Shown one piece after another: positions 35,975 to 45,561 of a stretch of DNA of 64,000 bases. Under the pieces are notes generated by a model that was given only the letters and a program-made list of their open reading frames with translations, was not told the origin of the DNA and did not search any database. Source of the stretch: Pedobacter psychrotolerans (lineage in GTDB: Bacteria; Bacteroidota; Bacteroidia; Sphingobacteriales; Sphingobacteriaceae); the NCBI RefSeq assembly GCF_004340665.1, contig NZ_SLWO01000011.1, forward strand, positions 37,884-101,883, given 5' to 3'. A program made the translations under genes and the position numbers. Numbering within the stretch: the first letter of the stretch is position 1; each line of letters begins with the position of its first letter.

Positions 35975-37060
35975 TTATACAACAGCAGGTCGGCCTAATT
36001 TTTTCAAAAGACGGAAATGCGAAACCAATGCAGATGAAAAAGTATTGTTCTCATGATAGGGGATACCATATTCCAAAGCTGTCTGCTTCACAATCACAGC
36101 GATACGCCCATAATGAACATGACAAACCTTTGGAAAAAGATGATGTTCAATCTGCCTGTTTAAGCCACCAAGAAAGAAAGCCGCCATTGGAGATTGCGTA
36201 GCAAAATTTGCCGTGGTACGCATCTGATGTTCTGCCCATGCTTCTTCCATATTTCCATTTTCATCCGGCTTAGGAAAGGTTGTTTCTTCTACCACATGTG
36301 CCAGCTGAAAAACCAGCCCCATGGTAATGCCTTGTGCCAGATGCAATAAAACAAAACCAATCAATACCTGCCACCAGTGGAGATTCATCACCACCATTGG
36401 AAGAATAATGAAAAGTCCGTAATATAAAAATTTGAAGAAAAACAGATTGAAATACTCTATTTTAGGGTGTATATTTTCACGTGCGCCGATACGTTGCTGA
36501 AAGAATTTTTTATAATCCTTCCGCAATACCCATGATAAAGAAGCCAATCCGTATAAAGGAAATGCATACCATTGTTGATAGCGCTGATGCGGTTCCAGTT
36601 TATCCTCATGGTTAATGCGAATTAATCCGGGCGCAATCTCAATATCTTCATCGTGACCTGGAATATTGGTATAGGTATGGTGAACAATATTGTGGGTGAT
36701 GTTCCATACATAAGGACTCGCACCCACCAGGTGAAATAGCATGCTTAAAGTTTTATTGGTTCGCTTGCTGGCAGAAAAGGCCCCGTGAATGGCATCATGA
36801 CAAATGTTAAACCCAATAAATGCGCAAACCATGCCCAGTAATAAGGTGAGGAAAGTAAGGGTAATTCCATTTAAATCAGCCAGAATAATAGTAAGGTAAA
36901 GCACAATAAACAAGCTGAGAAAAATAAATGTTTTGAGCCACATCAGGCCATTTGCATGAATACTTAAATTGCGTGATGCAAAATCGGCGTTTACATTCTG
37001 CCTTAATGTTGCATAAAAATTGGCACCGTTCTGCGCCGGAAATTTTGTTTTTGCTTTCAT
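35975..37060 (-). CDS. Membrane fatty-acid desaturase (acyl-lipid/acyl-CoA type)
   Basis: A 361-residue integral membrane di-iron enzyme. The three His boxes are HDAIH (88-92), HNIVHH (123-128) and QIEHHLFP (near 310). The Gln in the third box is typical of front-end desaturases, but no fused cytochrome b5 domain is present. It introduces a double bond into a membrane lipid acyl chain; chain position is unknown. Electron donor unknown. It is monocistronic. Confidence 0.87.
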   Translation of the reverse strand: MKAKTKFPAQNGANFYATLRQNVNADFASRNLSIHANGLMWLKTFIFLSLFIVLYLTIILADLNGITLTFLTLLLGMVCAFIGFNICHDAIHGAFSASKRTNKTLSMLFHLVGASPYVWNITHNIVHHTYTNIPGHDEDIEIAPGLIRINHEDKLEPHQRYQQWYAFPLYGLASLSWVLRKDYKKFFQQRIGARENIHPKIEYFNLFFFKFLYYGLFIILPMVVMNLHWWQVLIGFVLLHLAQGITMGLVFQLAHVVEETTFPKPDENGNMEEAWAEHQMRTTANFATQSPMAAFFLGGLNRQIEHHLFPKVCHVHYGRIAVIVKQTALEYGIPYHENNTFSSALVSHFRLLKKLGRPAVV

Positions 37061-37363
37061 GTCTCTTCTCTAACCACCCTATGTACAGGGTCGATACTTC
37101 CGAGTTCATCAAGCTATTTAACTGCAAGTAATTTAAACAGTCAAGGTATGAACGTAATATCTGATGATAAGTTTTACATTATAATTGTTTATGTTGAATA
37201 ATCCGTTTCCTGTAAGTTGTAAAATGAGAAAGCCCCATATTTCTATGAGGCTGAATTATTTTTGCTTTAAAGACATCCATCGTTTAAAGCATAAACCAAA
37301 CAAACTAAATAATAGACAAAGTAAAACTTAAATTGTTTTCTGGTTTTTGAAAAAAGTTGAAAT
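37061..37363. other. Intergenic region between desaturase and Gfo/Idh genes
   Basis: About 300 bases. It holds the promoter of the minus-strand desaturase gene and a hairpin terminator (37231-37252) for the upstream minus-strand oxidoreductase gene. No small gene was seen. Confidence 0.4.
37224..37252 (-). terminator. Putative terminator of the Gfo/Idh/MocA gene
   Basis: AGCCCCATA / TATGAGGCT stem with one mismatch and loop TTTC. On the minus strand it is followed by TTTCTCATTTT. It lies about 110 bases after the oxidoreductase stop. Confidence 0.45.
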
Positions 37364-38356
37364 TTATTCTTTTTGTAATTGATTTGTAAATCCATCCAAT
37401 AATTCCATTGTTTTTACAGCTTCTTCTCCACTGCATGGGTTTTCAGCCTGATTTAGAAAATAGGCTACTACTTTTTCAATCATGGGTTGCTCTACATGTG
37501 CCAAAGGAAGAAAATCTAATTTTTCATCTTCTCCGTTTATCGTTAGGATAATCTGATGGCCAAACATTGGAAAACTAATTTTTCCTTTCGTGCCAAAAAT
37601 TTCACAGCGATCAAGTTGCTGTTCTTCCGCTACGGTAAAACACCAGGTACCATTAAACACCACACCATTTTCAAATAAAATATGCCCGGTTACCAGATCA
37701 TCCACTTGCCCGTTTCCGGATTGATTGACAGCAATACCATGAGCGGTTTTAATTTCTCCGAAATAATATAACATTAAATCAAGCTGATGAGGTGCCAGAT
37801 CGTGGAAAAGTCCACCACCGGCAATTTCCGGATTAGTTCTCCAATCAGATTCAGCACTGGCAATGATAACGCTTTTTTGAGGTTGCAACATCTTTAAGTC
37901 AATAAACCGGATATCGCCAATCGCCTGTTCCTCCAGAAGTGATTTGATTTTTAAGAACAAGGGTTGCAGCCTTCTATAGTGTGCAACAGAGAGTTTTATA
38001 CCATATTGGTTAGACGCTACGACCATTCTTTTAGCCGCTTCACTATTTAAAGCCATTGGTTTTTCCACATACACAGGCTTGCCCGCTGCAAGAGACTTAA
38101 TCGTGAATTCTTCATGCTGAAGGGGAGGAGTAGCAATATAGATGGCATTTACTTCCGGGTCATTAATTAATTCGTCTGCGTTACTGTACCATTTTGGTAC
38201 GCCATGTCGCTGTGCATAATCTTCAGCTTTTGCAGCATCTCTCCGCATTACAGCTACAAGCGAAGAATTGGGTGCCTTGTTGAAAGCAGGTCCGCTTTTT
38301 ACTTCAGTTACATCTCCACAACCAATAATTCCCCATTTAATCTCCGTCATATGCAT
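37364..38356 (-). CDS. Gfo/Idh/MocA family oxidoreductase
   Basis: A 330-residue NAD(P)-dependent sugar oxidoreductase. The Rossmann motif GIIGCGDV starts near residue 9, and the EKPMALN segment (near 97-103) supplies the catalytic Lys98, with Asp/His in GGGLFHDLAPHQLDLMLYYFG. Substrate could be a sugar, inositol or N-acetylated amino sugar; nothing here decides. Met3 (38350) may be the true start. An AraC gene lies upstream on the same strand, 98 bases away. Confidence 0.87.
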   Translation of the reverse strand: MHMTEIKWGIIGCGDVTEVKSGPAFNKAPNSSLVAVMRRDAAKAEDYAQRHGVPKWYSNADELINDPEVNAIYIATPPLQHEEFTIKSLAAGKPVYVEKPMALNSEAAKRMVVASNQYGIKLSVAHYRRLQPLFLKIKSLLEEQAIGDIRFIDLKMLQPQKSVIIASAESDWRTNPEIAGGGLFHDLAPHQLDLMLYYFGEIKTAHGIAVNQSGNGQVDDLVTGHILFENGVVFNGTWCFTVAEEQQLDRCEIFGTKGKISFPMFGHQIILTINGEDEKLDFLPLAHVEQPMIEKVVAYFLNQAENPCSGEEAVKTMELLDGFTNQLQKE

Positions 38357-38454
38357 AAATTTAATTTGACCGGTAAGTTAAGGATAGTGACTTAAGATAT
38401 AAAGCGAGATTTAAATTTTATTATTCATAAACCATAGCAAGCTTTGATATTCTT

Positions 38455-39351
38455 TTAATTGAGCATATTTCGAAATGCTACAGGAGAAAGATTTGTTTTC
38501 TTTTTAAATAGTGTACTGAAAGATTGAGCATGCTCAAAACCTAGCGCATAGGCAATTTCATTAACAGACAAGTTTGTGGTAGAAAGTTTTTCTTTCGCTT
38601 TCGCAATTAATTTTTCGTGAATATGCTGCTGTGTATTCTGCCCAGTATGAACCCGCAATAAATCGCTTAAATAATTAGGCGATAAATTCAGCTTGTCTGC
38701 CAGGTAATGTACCGTAAGTAAGCCCATACTTGCCGTATGGTTTGCATTAAAGTAGTCATCAATAACCTGTTCAAATTTTACCAGCAATTGATGGTTATTG
38801 TTTTTTCGGGTAATAAACTGTCTCTCGTAGAAACGATTAGAGTAATTAAGCAGCAATTCAATCTGCGATAAAATAATTTCCTGCGTGTGCCTGTCGATAT
38901 GCAAACACTCCTTGTCAATTTTTTTGAGGATGGTAATTAAATTATCTTCCTCCTCTGCGGAAAGATGCAGAGCCTCATTTACAGCGTAAGAGAAGAAACC
39001 GTAGTTATTTATCGTATTTGCCAGGGCATGTTTAAGTAAAAAGTCTGGATGGAAGATGAGCAAATAACCTGAACCACATTCCATGTTTTGTAAATCAAGA
39101 GACTGAACCTGATTGGGTGCCGTAAAGCTAAGTACGCCTTTGTCGTAATCGTAATGCTGCTGACCATATTTTATTTTTCCTGTAGCCTCACGTTTCAGTG
39201 CGATGCAATAAAAGCGGTTAACAAATCCCTTCCACACCTCATCTTCAATAAATATGCATTCTGCCAGATTGATTACACTCACTAAAGGGTGATAGGGCTC
39301 CGGAAGCGATAATAAACGATGAAATGCTGATATGGATGAAATGGCGTTCAT
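38455..39351 (-). CDS. AraC-family transcriptional regulator
   Basis: A 298-residue regulator with an N-terminal sensing domain and a C-terminal double helix-turn-helix (LTVHYLADKLNLSPNYLSDLLRVHTG and LSVNEIAYALGFEHAQSFSTLFKKKTNLSPVAFR). It lies 72 bases downstream of an aldo/keto reductase gene on the same strand. A terminator stands between them, so regulation of that reductase is likely but not operonic. This pairing is common in Bacteroidota. Confidence 0.87.
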   Translation of the reverse strand: MNAISSISAFHRLLSLPEPYHPLVSVINLAECIFIEDEVWKGFVNRFYCIALKREATGKIKYGQQHYDYDKGVLSFTAPNQVQSLDLQNMECGSGYLLIFHPDFLLKHALANTINNYGFFSYAVNEALHLSAEEEDNLITILKKIDKECLHIDRHTQEIILSQIELLLNYSNRFYERQFITRKNNNHQLLVKFEQVIDDYFNANHTASMGLLTVHYLADKLNLSPNYLSDLLRVHTGQNTQQHIHEKLIAKAKEKLSTTNLSVNEIAYALGFEHAQSFSTLFKKKTNLSPVAFRNMLN

Positions 39352-39380
39352 GATGATGCTAATTTAAAGATAAATAAATT

Positions 39381-39418
39381 GAAAAGGCACAACTCCAATT
39401 ATTCTGAAAGTTGTGCCT
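39381..39418 (-). terminator. Rho-independent terminator of the aldo/keto reductase gene
   Basis: AGGCACAACT / AGTTGTGCCT 10-bp stem (39385-39394 against 39409-39418), followed on the minus strand by TTTTCAATTT. It lies directly after the stop at 39424. Confidence 0.65.
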
Positions 39419-39423
39419 GTGGT

Positions 39424-40428
39424 TTAATCAATAAGTCCCATGCTAAATTCGTCATAAGCACTACCTGTATCGGTACCCAATGGAATGATGCCTTCCAGTT
39501 TTGAAACATCGCTTTCACTAAGATGAATAGCTGCTGCAGCGATATTTTGATCTAAATATTTTCTCCTTTTAGTTCCTGGGATTGGGATAATGCCTTTATT
39601 CATTATCCAGGCCAATGCCAATTGTGTAGCAGTTATGTTTTTATCTGCCGCCATAGCTTCAATGGCTTCAACCAGTTCGATGTTTTTGTGGAAATACGCT
39701 TCCTGAAAACGAGGAATTGATCTTCTGAAATCGTTAGTAGGTAAATCGTCAATGGTACGAATCTGACCGGAAAGGAATCCTCGCCCAAGCGGTGAATAAG
39801 CTACAAAACTGATTTCCAGTTCTTCCAATGTTTGCAAAATCCCTCTTTCTTCTACAGTGCGTTCAAATAGTGAATATTCGCTTTGTACTGCACTGATTGG
39901 GTGAATAGCATGTGCTTTTTTTATTGTTTCTGAAGAGACTTCCGACAAACCAATATGGCCAATTTTTCCTTCTTTTACCAATTCACTCATGGCTTCAACG
40001 GTTTCTTCAATAGGAGTGTTCCGATCTAAACGATGAAGATAATATAAATCGATGTAATCAGTTTTAAGGTTTTTAAGCGAACGCTCCAACGCTTTTTTTA
40101 CATATTTTTTCTGACCATTAATTGCCCATGTCACTTTATTATTGTCGTCTATTTCCCAACCAAACTTAGTGGCAATAATATAATCATTCCTATGACCATC
40201 TATCGCTTTTGCAATGAGCTGTTCATTTTTTAAAGGACCATATAAATCAGCGGTATCCAAAAAGTTAACGCCTAATTCCCTTGATCTATGAATGGTGGCA
40301 ATGGCTTCTTTTTCATCAGCCTTTCCATACATATCAGCCTCTTCAAAGCCTGTCATGCCCATACAGCCTAATCCCATTACCGGAACGATTAAACCTTGAT
40401 TACCTAGCTTTATTTTTTTGATTTCCAT
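39424..40428 (-). CDS. Aldo/keto reductase (AKR13-like)
   Basis: A 334-residue NADP-dependent aldo/keto reductase. LGLGCMGMTGFEEADMYG is diagnostic of the AKR13/YakC branch. The catalytic residues are seen as LDTADLYGP (Asp, Tyr), IATKFGW (Lys) and YYLHRLDRNTPIEET (His). GTKRRKYLDQNIAAA near the C-terminus binds NADPH. The substrate is an aldehyde or ketone of unknown type. The downstream AraC gene is a likely regulator. Confidence 0.87.
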   Translation of the reverse strand: MEIKKIKLGNQGLIVPVMGLGCMGMTGFEEADMYGKADEKEAIATIHRSRELGVNFLDTADLYGPLKNEQLIAKAIDGHRNDYIIATKFGWEIDDNNKVTWAINGQKKYVKKALERSLKNLKTDYIDLYYLHRLDRNTPIEETVEAMSELVKEGKIGHIGLSEVSSETIKKAHAIHPISAVQSEYSLFERTVEERGILQTLEELEISFVAYSPLGRGFLSGQIRTIDDLPTNDFRRSIPRFQEAYFHKNIELVEAIEAMAADKNITATQLALAWIMNKGIIPIPGTKRRKYLDQNIAAAAIHLSESDVSKLEGIIPLGTDTGSAYDEFSMGLID

Positions 40429-40574
40429 AATTACTTATTTTATGGTTCAAAGCTCGGGAAGATCGAAAGCGCAACTGTATGCAAAACCCTGAAAGTTGTT
40501 TGCAAATCAATGAAGGTGATTTTAGGTAGGGATGAGATTATGGGGCTTGTAAAAAAAATAATAATTTAACCACC

Positions 40575-40847
40575 CTAGTTTTTGATTCTACCCTGTTCGC
40601 TGTTTGTACTCGTTTCATCATGTTTACGCTGACCAGAAATTGATTTGCCAAAGCGATAACTTAAAGTAAGGATTGCTGTTCTGGTATCTAATACATTGCG
40701 GTAGTTTGCCTGTGTTTGGAGAAGATTATTAATGGTACCGCTATTTACATAAGAATGAAACAGATCATTAACAACTAATTTTAAACTTGTACTTGTTGAT
40801 ATTTTTTTTGAAATGGCTGCATTTACGCTATTTTGAGTACCCGCCAC
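40575..40847 (-). pseudogene. C-terminal fragment of an outer-membrane beta-barrel receptor
   Basis: Only about 90 residues remain, starting without a proper start (GTG at 40847; the frame stays open to about 40885). They match the end of the large OMP beta-barrel/TonB-receptor-like family: NAAISKKISTSTSLKLVVNDLFHS, then TRTAILTLSYRFGKS, which is the usual closing strand. A normal member has about 800-900 residues. The fragment abuts another gene remnant in opposite orientation, so this is a deletion scar. Confidence 0.7.
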
Positions 40848-40875
40848 AAACTTAACATCGCCCTCGTCTGAAATA

Positions 40876-41103
40876 TTGCTTACTGAAAAAGAATGCCAAT
40901 TACTACTTTATTTAAGTAAGCATCAAAACGAATTAATTAAAAGAAATGATATTTTAAATTATTTGTGGAAGGAATCTGATTTCTTTAACGGGCGTAGCAT
41001 GGATGTTTTCATCAGTAGATTACGTAAATATTTAGCGGACGATCCAAACATTCAGATTGAAAGTGTACGCGGAATCGGATTTAGGTTTTTTATTAAATTT
41101 TAA
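40876..41103 (+). pseudogene. C-terminal fragment of an OmpR/PhoB-type response regulator
   Basis: About 75 residues remain: LTEKECQLLLYLSKHQNELIKR..., RSMDVFISRLRKYL and SVRGIGFRF, which form the winged-helix DNA-binding domain. The receiver domain (about 120 residues) is missing. The frame starts only at TTG 40876 with no ribosome-binding site. A free-standing DNA-binding domain being expressed is possible but less likely than a remnant. Confidence 0.72.
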
Positions 41104-41189
41104 GTGTAACACAAGTTTGTTTCACCAGTGTTTCATACAGTAAGATTTATCATTCGCTTGTAAATGATTATTTTGTTGTTGAGGGGATT

Positions 41190-41924
41190 TTAATGTTTCC
41201 TTCCATAATGAATCGCCATTACAATTCCATGTTCATCTGCAATAGGTTTTTGTGGAAAAGTGTATTGTGGTTGTAATTTTCCGTTTTGCTGAATGATGGT
41301 TTGCATAGCAGATAAACATAAAGCATCAAGTATATCATCCGGAGCCACTGCTGTTCTGTTAAACGCATGAATAGCAGATTGATAAAGGTTTTCTGTTCGT
41401 AAATTAAACTGTTGTAAAATAGAAAGCCGTTCATGAATGCCCTCTTTGGTTTTCTTGCTGGCCATTAGTGGCTTACCTGAATTAAGTAACTGAAATGAAA
41501 TTTCAGGATGTGCTTCTTTAAAACGCAATCTAGCCGCCTGGTTACTGATGAGCAATTCATCCAGTTCTTGCATCTTAGGCATAATAAACCAGGTTTGTTT
41601 TGACAGCCCCTTACCTAAAATACGTCGATTCATCTCATTTGCCTCCTGGAAGTTTTCAGCAGCAAATGCTTCCCGGCAGGGTACCGGAAAGAGACTTGAT
41701 TTTCTTCCTTTTGGTAAGACTGCCCTGGCTTCCTGCTCACAGGTTCGATTCGGGATTTCGGCACTTGGCAAACCTATCGGCATGTCGATCAGAAAATCAC
41801 AATCTTTTCCGAAGTATGCCCAAACCTCAGCAATATTTTTAAAAAGCTTTACCGTTTCACTTTCGTAGCAGGCGGTAACCCATCCATACCTGCATCCATC
41901 TATGCCAATTGCCAGATTACTCAT
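41190..41924 (-). CDS. DUF429 domain protein
   Basis: A 244-residue protein. It opens with IGIDGCRYGWVTACY (RNase H-like fold, Asp9), and then FLIDMPIGLP, CEQEARAVLPKGRKSSLFPVPCR and DDILDALCLSAMQ supply the conserved acidic and basic positions of DUF429, which is related to predicted nucleases. Function unproven. It is monocistronic and divergent from no close neighbour. Confidence 0.82.
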   Translation of the reverse strand: MSNLAIGIDGCRYGWVTACYESETVKLFKNIAEVWAYFGKDCDFLIDMPIGLPSAEIPNRTCEQEARAVLPKGRKSSLFPVPCREAFAAENFQEANEMNRRILGKGLSKQTWFIMPKMQELDELLISNQAARLRFKEAHPEISFQLLNSGKPLMASKKTKEGIHERLSILQQFNLRTENLYQSAIHAFNRTAVAPDDILDALCLSAMQTIIQQNGKLQPQYTFPQKPIADEHGIVMAIHYGRKH

Positions 41925-42113
41925 ATTTAAATTATGGTTTATAACTTATACAATGCAGAGCATAAAAAGTTGAGCGGAGGGAAGAATGACGTGCTATACC
42001 AGATTGATAGTTTATGAAATTTTGAATAATAAATAGGGGGTATGCCGATTGCAATTAAGTTTTAACATCCATATAATTAAGCAATGATTTATTTGTTCAA
42101 TCTAAAATAAAAA

Positions 42114-43088
42114 TTAATGAACTTTTCTCATAGGTTTTAATCCCAGGTTAGTGAGCATGCTCAAGTCTCCTGCTGTGGTAGGGTTGGGTGTAGTCAGTAA
42201 TTTGCTGTCCTCACCTGTAAAGATTGAGTTGGCACCAGCCATGAAACACCAGGCCTGCTCAGTTTCAGACATCTCCGCTCTGCCTGCGCTTAAACGAACT
42301 TTTGAGGCTGGCATAATTATCCTCGCTGTTGCAATCATGCGAACCATTTCCCATATATTGATTCGCGAGTTTTTTTCCAAAGGAGTGCCTTTCACACGAA
42401 CCAATGCATTTACAGGAACAGATTCCGGATGTTTTTCCATGGTAGCGAGGGTGGCCAGCATACTTATACGATCATCTATTGATTCTCCAAGTCCAATTAT
42501 CCCACCTGAGCATACCGTAATTCCAGCTCTGCGGACATTGTTAATGGTACTAATCCGATCATCAAATTTCCTGGTACTGATAATCTGATCGTAATACTGT
42601 TCTGAAGTATCCAGATTATGATTGTAGGCATGAAGTCCGGCTTCCTTTAAACGAATCGCCTGATTTTCTGTAAGCATACCAAGAGTGCAACACACTTCCA
42701 TATCCATCTCATTTATACCTTTTACCATCTCAATTACGCGGTCAAAATCCCGGTTATCCCTTACCTCGCGCCAGGCCGCTCCCATACAAAATCGGGTGGC
42801 TCCTGCAATTTTAGCCTTTTTTGCATGTTGCAATACCGTTTCTGTGGGCAATAACGTCTGGACATTAACATCGGTATGGTATCTGGCAGCCTGTGGGCAA
42901 TAAGAACAATCTTCCGGGCATCCACCAGTTTTAATCGATAACAAGGTACAAAGCTCAACCTGTTCTGGCGCATGCCATTGCCGATGCACACTGGCAGCCT
43001 CAAATACAAGAGACATTAAAGGTTGATCATGTATGCCCCGAATCTCTTCCTTACTCCAATCATGTCTGGTCGTTTTTTGTACTTTCAT
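42114..43088 (-). CDS. bioB: Biotin synthase
   Basis: A radical-SAM enzyme of 324 residues from the ATG at 43088, the start that aligns best with known BioB proteins; the frame runs on to TTG 43145 and has another ATG at 43124. The cluster motif is CPEDCSYC (CxxxCxxC), following TLLSIKTGG, and the auxiliary [2Fe-2S] ligands include Cys in VCCTLGML and VCSGGIIGLGES, with Arg in VRLSAGRAEM. It inserts sulfur into dethiobiotin. No other bio gene is adjacent in this window. Confidence 0.95.
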   Translation of the reverse strand: MKVQKTTRHDWSKEEIRGIHDQPLMSLVFEAASVHRQWHAPEQVELCTLLSIKTGGCPEDCSYCPQAARYHTDVNVQTLLPTETVLQHAKKAKIAGATRFCMGAAWREVRDNRDFDRVIEMVKGINEMDMEVCCTLGMLTENQAIRLKEAGLHAYNHNLDTSEQYYDQIISTRKFDDRISTINNVRRAGITVCSGGIIGLGESIDDRISMLATLATMEKHPESVPVNALVRVKGTPLEKNSRINIWEMVRMIATARIIMPASKVRLSAGRAEMSETEQAWCFMAGANSIFTGEDSKLLTTPNPTTAGDLSMLTNLGLKPMRKVH

Positions 43089-43394
43089 TTTGCTTGTTTT
43101 TTTAACTTTAACAGGTATTTGCATGAGTTCAATCCATGCATCCAACCGTTCATTAGTGCTGTTGTCAAAAATAAGATGTGCTCATTACAAGTAAATAGAC
43201 CGCTCTTGAGATTCTGAATAGTCCGGTGTAGAATTAAAGAAACTGTTTAAGCTAAAGTTGGTTAAAATCATGTGATGATAATTAAATCGGACGGTTGTTT
43301 TGATTATTCTGTTTAACATCAAATGCTAACCTGAACACAGCTTTAACCATTAATTTTATTTATTTTGGTTTCTTTCTAAATAAATTAACCATCA

Positions 43395-44552
43395 ATGAAA
43401 TTATCACTTACCCTCATCCTGGCATTCGCATCTTTAACAGCTATTGCCCAAAAGAAATTACCAGTCATTCAGGCACATTCTAAAAGTGCGAAAATTTACG
43501 AAGAAGGCAATTCAGTGTCTGGGTGGGGGATTAATCCAAAAATTGTACTGGATACTTACGTTACCAATAAGCTCAATAAAGCAAAAACTGTCAGGTTCAA
43601 AACTGATATCGACTCGATTACATTCCGGATAAAGCCCGGCCAAAAACAGGATTTTATCGTGGTGCTGAATGGTAAAGATTCCTGCCTGACTAGAATTCAG
43701 GCACGCATTTCTAAAAATTATAGCCTTTTGAAACCCGAAGTACATGATTCCATTCCTTTTTTTGTCAATCAATATAACACCAACCTGGTGAAGGTCGTGT
43801 TTAATAAAACTGATTCCCTACAAATGAACTTTGATACTGGTGCTACTGAGATGTCGCTCACTACTGAGGTGCTAGCAAAAAAGGTCAAATCTCATCCAAG
43901 CCTTTACGATACCTTTTATGATATTAAACTCGGTCAGCATGTTTATCAAAGTAAAATCTATGATACCCAGGCGGTTGGACACGAGGCAGACGGACTTTTG
44001 GGATGGGATATTTTCGATGGTATGGTTGTGGAACTCAATTATGATAAAAATGTAATGGTTGTGCATTCCAAAATACCGAAGATGGTTAAGAAAAACCCCC
44101 ACTTTTCTAGTTTTAAGATCCGTTACATGAACGACAGGCCATTTATAGAAAGCAAAATTAATCAGGACGGTAAGATTCATTCCAATTGGTTTTTATTCGA
44201 TTTAGGCTATCAAAGAACCGTTATGTTAGACAGGGATCTTTTAAACGCAGACCACTTTCCAACGGATAAAATGCAAATCATTAAAAAAACAACCATCCGT
44301 GGAACACAAAACAATGAAATCCCGATTATCACTGCAAATCTGGAAAAACTTAAGCTGGGTCCATTTGATTTGCATGATGTTCCTGCCCAAATTGTGAAGG
44401 AAAACAAACCGATGAGGGGAATAAATATCCACATTTTAGGAAATGAGGTATTAAACCGCTTTAATACTTTTCTCGATTTTCAACATGATATCATCTACCT
44501 GATGCCCAACGCCTCCTTTAATACGGGGTACATTGATCAGAAAAAAAGCTGA
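43395..44552 (+). CDS. Exported retropepsin-like aspartic protease-like protein, second site degenerate
   Basis: A 385-residue protein with a signal peptide (1-18). It has two retropepsin-like halves. The first carries the active-site triad DTGA (Asp147-Thr-Gly) with the matching AVGHEADGLLGWDIF flap/Gly-Leu-Leu-Gly element. The second half has DLG (Asp269-Leu-Gly) in the equivalent position and HILGNEVLNRFNTFLDF. A single-chain two-lobed protease would need both Asp; the Thr-to-Leu change may weaken or abolish activity. Typical of Bacteroidota secreted proteins of unknown role. Confidence 0.72.
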   Translation: MKLSLTLILAFASLTAIAQKKLPVIQAHSKSAKIYEEGNSVSGWGINPKIVLDTYVTNKLNKAKTVRFKTDIDSITFRIKPGQKQDFIVVLNGKDSCLTRIQARISKNYSLLKPEVHDSIPFFVNQYNTNLVKVVFNKTDSLQMNFDTGATEMSLTTEVLAKKVKSHPSLYDTFYDIKLGQHVYQSKIYDTQAVGHEADGLLGWDIFDGMVVELNYDKNVMVVHSKIPKMVKKNPHFSSFKIRYMNDRPFIESKINQDGKIHSNWFLFDLGYQRTVMLDRDLLNADHFPTDKMQIIKKTTIRGTQNNEIPIITANLEKLKLGPFDLHDVPAQIVKENKPMRGINIHILGNEVLNRFNTFLDFQHDIIYLMPNASFNTGYIDQKKS

Positions 44553-44636
44553 TTGGATAGTGATGGTCAAAGTTCATCAGCACAATTCCTAAAATAAAAA
44601 TAAATGCAGCAACTTTAGCTTGTTAGGGTTGGTAAT

Positions 44637-45095
44637 TTAATCGCTGTTTTTATCAATAAGTTGCACCATATTTTTATTGAATGAAGATAGATTCGTTCCT
44701 AGTGTCGCAAAAAAATCCAGGTCAGCATTTTCTACCGCTATAATGGCTTGCTGCAAAACAAGTTCGCCACCAGTAGTAAGTTGAATTGTTTTTGCCCTGG
44801 TGTCCGTTTCATGTTCCTGACGAGTGATGAATTTTTTATCTTCCAAGGTTCGCAATACTTTTGATACCATCATTCTATCGGCATTACTTTGGTTGGCAAT
44901 ATCAACTTGTGTTACGGCCTTATTCTTTTTTGAAAGCCACCCTAATGCTGCCAATAGTACAAATTGTGTCTGTGTCAAATCCAAAGGATCTAACACCTTT
45001 TTTAGTTTCCGCTGCCACAGCATGGTGAGTTGACCCAGTAAATAACCCGGACTATCGTTCGGACTCTTAAAATGAAAATCAATTTCTTTAGGCAT
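44637..45095 (-). CDS. MarR-family transcriptional regulator
   Basis: A 152-residue winged-helix regulator. QTQFVLLAALGWLSKKNKAVTQVDIANQSNADRMMVSKVLRTLEDKKFITRQEHETDTRAKTIQLT is a clear MarR DNA-binding core (about 42-108), including the wing D-x-R residues. Its start overlaps the end of the upstream EVE gene by eight bases, so the two are coupled. Ligands are usually phenolic or oxidising compounds. Confidence 0.87.
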   Translation of the reverse strand: MPKEIDFHFKSPNDSPGYLLGQLTMLWQRKLKKVLDPLDLTQTQFVLLAALGWLSKKNKAVTQVDIANQSNADRMMVSKVLRTLEDKKFITRQEHETDTRAKTIQLTTGGELVLQQAIIAVENADLDFFATLGTNLSSFNKNMVQLIDKNSD

Positions 45096-45528
45096 ATTGA
45101 TGTTGAAGCATTTTTGATGAAATTAAATCAAAATCGTGTTGATTAATTTCAAAGAAACCAAATCTAAATGGATAACCCCAACTTTTTTTATTGTTGATAA
45201 ATACCAGATCAGCAATCAATGGAAGAATTGAGGTATCCTGACTTTCAAGAAACGCTATATTACGCCTGGTTGGGCAAAAGTCTTCAGAAACTTGAAATTG
45301 ATATATTTCATCATCTATTACCTTCCCCAATGCGGTAAATTCCTGGCATTTGTCTGGCCTTCCTAAAGTTTGCTTTCCCGAATAATAAATGACAAAGTCG
45401 CCCTTTTTCATCCGCTTTAATGGTGCAGCCTTTCCGTGGCAGGCTTGCGCAATGCCTTGTGCTATGCCATTTTTTACATGGTCTTTTGATGCCACCAGTA
45501 TCCAATATTTTGTTGATCGTTTGATCAT
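45088..45528 (-). CDS. EVE domain protein
   Basis: A 146-residue protein with the EVE (PUA-like) fold: KYWILVASKDHVKNGI at the start, RMKKGDFVIYYS in the centre, FTALGKVIDDEIYQ, and SWGYPFRFGFFEINQHDFDLI at the end. EVE/YTH-like domains often bind modified bases in DNA or RNA. The gene is followed by an overlapping MarR gene and preceded by a VOC gene 34 bases upstream on the same strand, so these three form a likely operon. Confidence 0.82.
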   Translation of the reverse strand: MIKRSTKYWILVASKDHVKNGIAQGIAQACHGKAAPLKRMKKGDFVIYYSGKQTLGRPDKCQEFTALGKVIDDEIYQFQVSEDFCPTRRNIAFLESQDTSILPLIADLVFINNKKSWGYPFRFGFFEINQHDFDLISSKMLQHQYA

Positions 45529-45561
45529 AGTATTTATGATTAATGAATATTTAAGGTACGA

